A stretch of 64,000 bases of DNA from Dactylonectria macrodidyma (lineage: Eukaryota; Ascomycota; Sordariomycetes; Hypocreales; Nectriaceae). The DNA is taken from positions 434,001 to 498,000 of the forward strand of contig JAGMUV010000033.1 of assembly GCA_020744425.1 (NCBI GenBank). The letters are read 5' to 3'. Made by a program: the position numbers and the translations under genes. Below are positions 62,681 through 64,000 of this stretch, piece after piece (positions within the stretch are counted from its first letter, which is position 1; the number at the start of each line of letters is the position of its first letter). Under the pieces are notes generated by a model that did not search any database, was not told where the DNA came from, and saw only the letters and a program-made list of their open reading frames with translations.

Positions 62681-64000
62681 CCATGCAGTACCCACCTACC
62701 GGTAATACCCACCTACCGGTAAGCAAAAATAAAATTTCCCCATACAAAATTCACATTTTCAGCCTCATGGGAAAAACTTAATAAAAACTGTACAAATAAA
62801 TTTATTTCTAGAATTCGGGTTAGAACTGAATGAATTTTAATATTTTCTCTGTCTTTTTACTTCGCGGCCGCTGCGGGTGCGTACGACGGGTAACTCTTCC
62901 GCCTCCGAATTTGAACTTCCATCCTCTTGCATCCCTCCCACCTCAATCACATCCTCAACAGCCCCTGTCTCTTCAATTGCCTGGTTTGGCTCGGAAGTAG
63001 TTTCACCAGCCACTAGAGCCTCAGCTAATGTCATGAACTTCTTGTTAGGATTGGGTATCGCCTTCCTCTTCTTGCCTCTACTCAACCGGCCGACTTCCTC
63101 CTCCAGACTGGTGACTCTTGCGCTCAGCGAGGCTATCTTTGACTCCTGGGCTTCAAACCCTTTCGATATCACATAATCCCGTCTTCTGGTTGAAGGGCTT
63201 TTGTTCTTTCCCAGATCTCTGATATGACGGCTGGTCTTTGGCGTATTATCAGAGTCGCGTTGTCCGTCACTGAGGCCCTCTGATGCAGGCGTGGTTTCCT
63301 TCTTGTCTGGCTGAATCTCTGGATGTATGAGGGCTTTCCGTCGTGAAATTGGCCAATTCCCAGTCACTCTCCAGCCTGAGAGTATGTTTTTCTTAGTCAT
63401 ACCCACTTCCCTGGCTTTGGCATAAGCCTTAATGAAGTTGACCTTATCCACCGGCGCAGAATCGGTCAGGCTTGCCAATTTTTGGAGTTCTTTGCGATAT
63501 GCAGCTTTGGAGGCATTAAAAACGCCATTATCCAGCGGTTGTAGGCCGTGAGAGCAATGAGCCGGCAGGTAACAGTAATGTACGTTGTTCAAGAAGCAGG
63601 TAGCCATCCACGCATCCTGAGTTTTAGGTCAGCGGCATTTATGATTCAGACCAGGTAGATACTCGCAGATACATGACTTCCATGGCCATCTAAGATAATA
63701 AGTCTGGCATCAGAATCATCTGCCGGCTGGGTTTGAGGTAGATAGACCTCTTTGAGCCACTCAACTGCGATGTGGTTATCTGTCCAGCCGTTTTCAGAAG
63801 TGATATAATACCAGTCGGCTATCTTCTTAAACTCGTCAATAAACCACTGCTGCTGAAGTACCTTGCCTTTGAAAATAATCCCTGGTTTCAGAAGACGGCC
63901 ATCTGCTGTCACGGCTTCGATAAAGCTAGTCCAAGCGCGGGACTGAGAGCCTTTGAGGAAGGCCTTCCTCTTGGGATCGCTACTGCCGATAACCAAGGAA
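62681..64000 (-). mobile_element. pogo/Fot1 element, copy C, runs off the window
   Basis: The left inverted repeat begins CCATGCAGTACCCACCTACC, like copy B, after TA at 62679-62680. The rest of the element continues beyond 64000. Confidence 0.85.
62837..64000 (-). CDS. pogo transposase of copy C, N-terminal part outside window
   Basis: The last exon is 63616-62837 (780 nt, exactly the length in copy A). It starts DAWMATCFLNNVHYCYLPAH, with GLQPLDNG (third catalytic acid) and the coiled coil ARVTSLEEEVGRLSRG. The preceding 56-nt intron (63672-63617) has GTATCT, branch GCTGAC and acceptor ACTCAG. The exon before it reads LVIGSSDPKRKAFLKGSQSR to LIILDGHGSH (second catalytic D) and is open to the window edge. 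No stop or shift is visible, so this copy may be functional. The N-terminal DNA-binding domains are not in the window. Confidence 0.87.

Noticed and set aside
1..64000. CRISPR arrays, rRNA and tRNA genes
   Set aside because: None seen. The GGTTCAATTCC-like stretch near 26840 lacks a cloverleaf, and the organism is eukaryotic.

Overview
The window reads as a repeat-rich piece of a filamentous ascomycete genome, probably a Sordariomycete. The genes have short introns of about 35-150 nt (mostly 44-60), with GTAAGT-like donors, CTAAC/CTGAC branch sites and YAG acceptors. Fungal-specific families are present (Nrm1/Whi5, Sim4-complex FTA2, RIC8, BTB), and several repeat copies carry transition-only damage that looks like repeat-induced point mutation (RIP). 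No genus can be named from the sequence alone.

Layout. 0-5.1 kb: an hAT transposase (runs off the left edge) abuts the integrase-chromodomain end of a Ty3/gypsy chromovirus. Behind it lies a five-exon gene on the opposite strand and a probable LTR. 5.5-7.56 kb: pseudogene of a large fungal family, with several stops and a frameshift in otherwise conserved sequence. 8.2-9.5 kb: BTB/POZ gene. 9.7-15.6 kb: Helitron with an uninterrupted 1668-residue Rep-helicase. 16-22 kb: a broken fragment, an Nrm1/Whi5-type G1/S regulator with an exact 105-bp internal duplication, and weak ORFs. 23.4-25.7 kb: RIC8 and a 56-residue glycine-rich gene. 27.0-27.4 kb: Mutator-type MITE with 111/112-bp inverted repeats and a perfect 9-bp target duplication. 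27.5-35.5 kb: five genes without recognised function, several of them resolved only by splicing. 36-41.7 kb: intact Tc1/mariner element, intact pogo/Fot1 element, amidase gene. 42.3-43.4 kb: foldback-like element. 45.8-46.6 kb: unknown gene. 48.2-51.8 kb: dead pogo element carrying a dead Tc1 copy inside its second intron. 53-55.7 kb: truncated Tc1 joined to a decayed pogo relative. 55.8-60.3 kb: TPR gene and kinetochore FTA2. 62.7-64 kb: third pogo copy, apparently intact, running off the right edge.

How it fits together. Single-copy housekeeping genes (RIC8, Whi5-like, FTA2, amidase) are islands between successive transposon insertions. The Tc1 family has one intact and one mutated copy of identical length (1384 bp). 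The pogo family has two intact-looking copies and one inactivated copy. The least expected item is the spliced antisense gene inside or beside the Ty3 element. All splice models were made by eye and checked only for GT-AG ends and reading phase.
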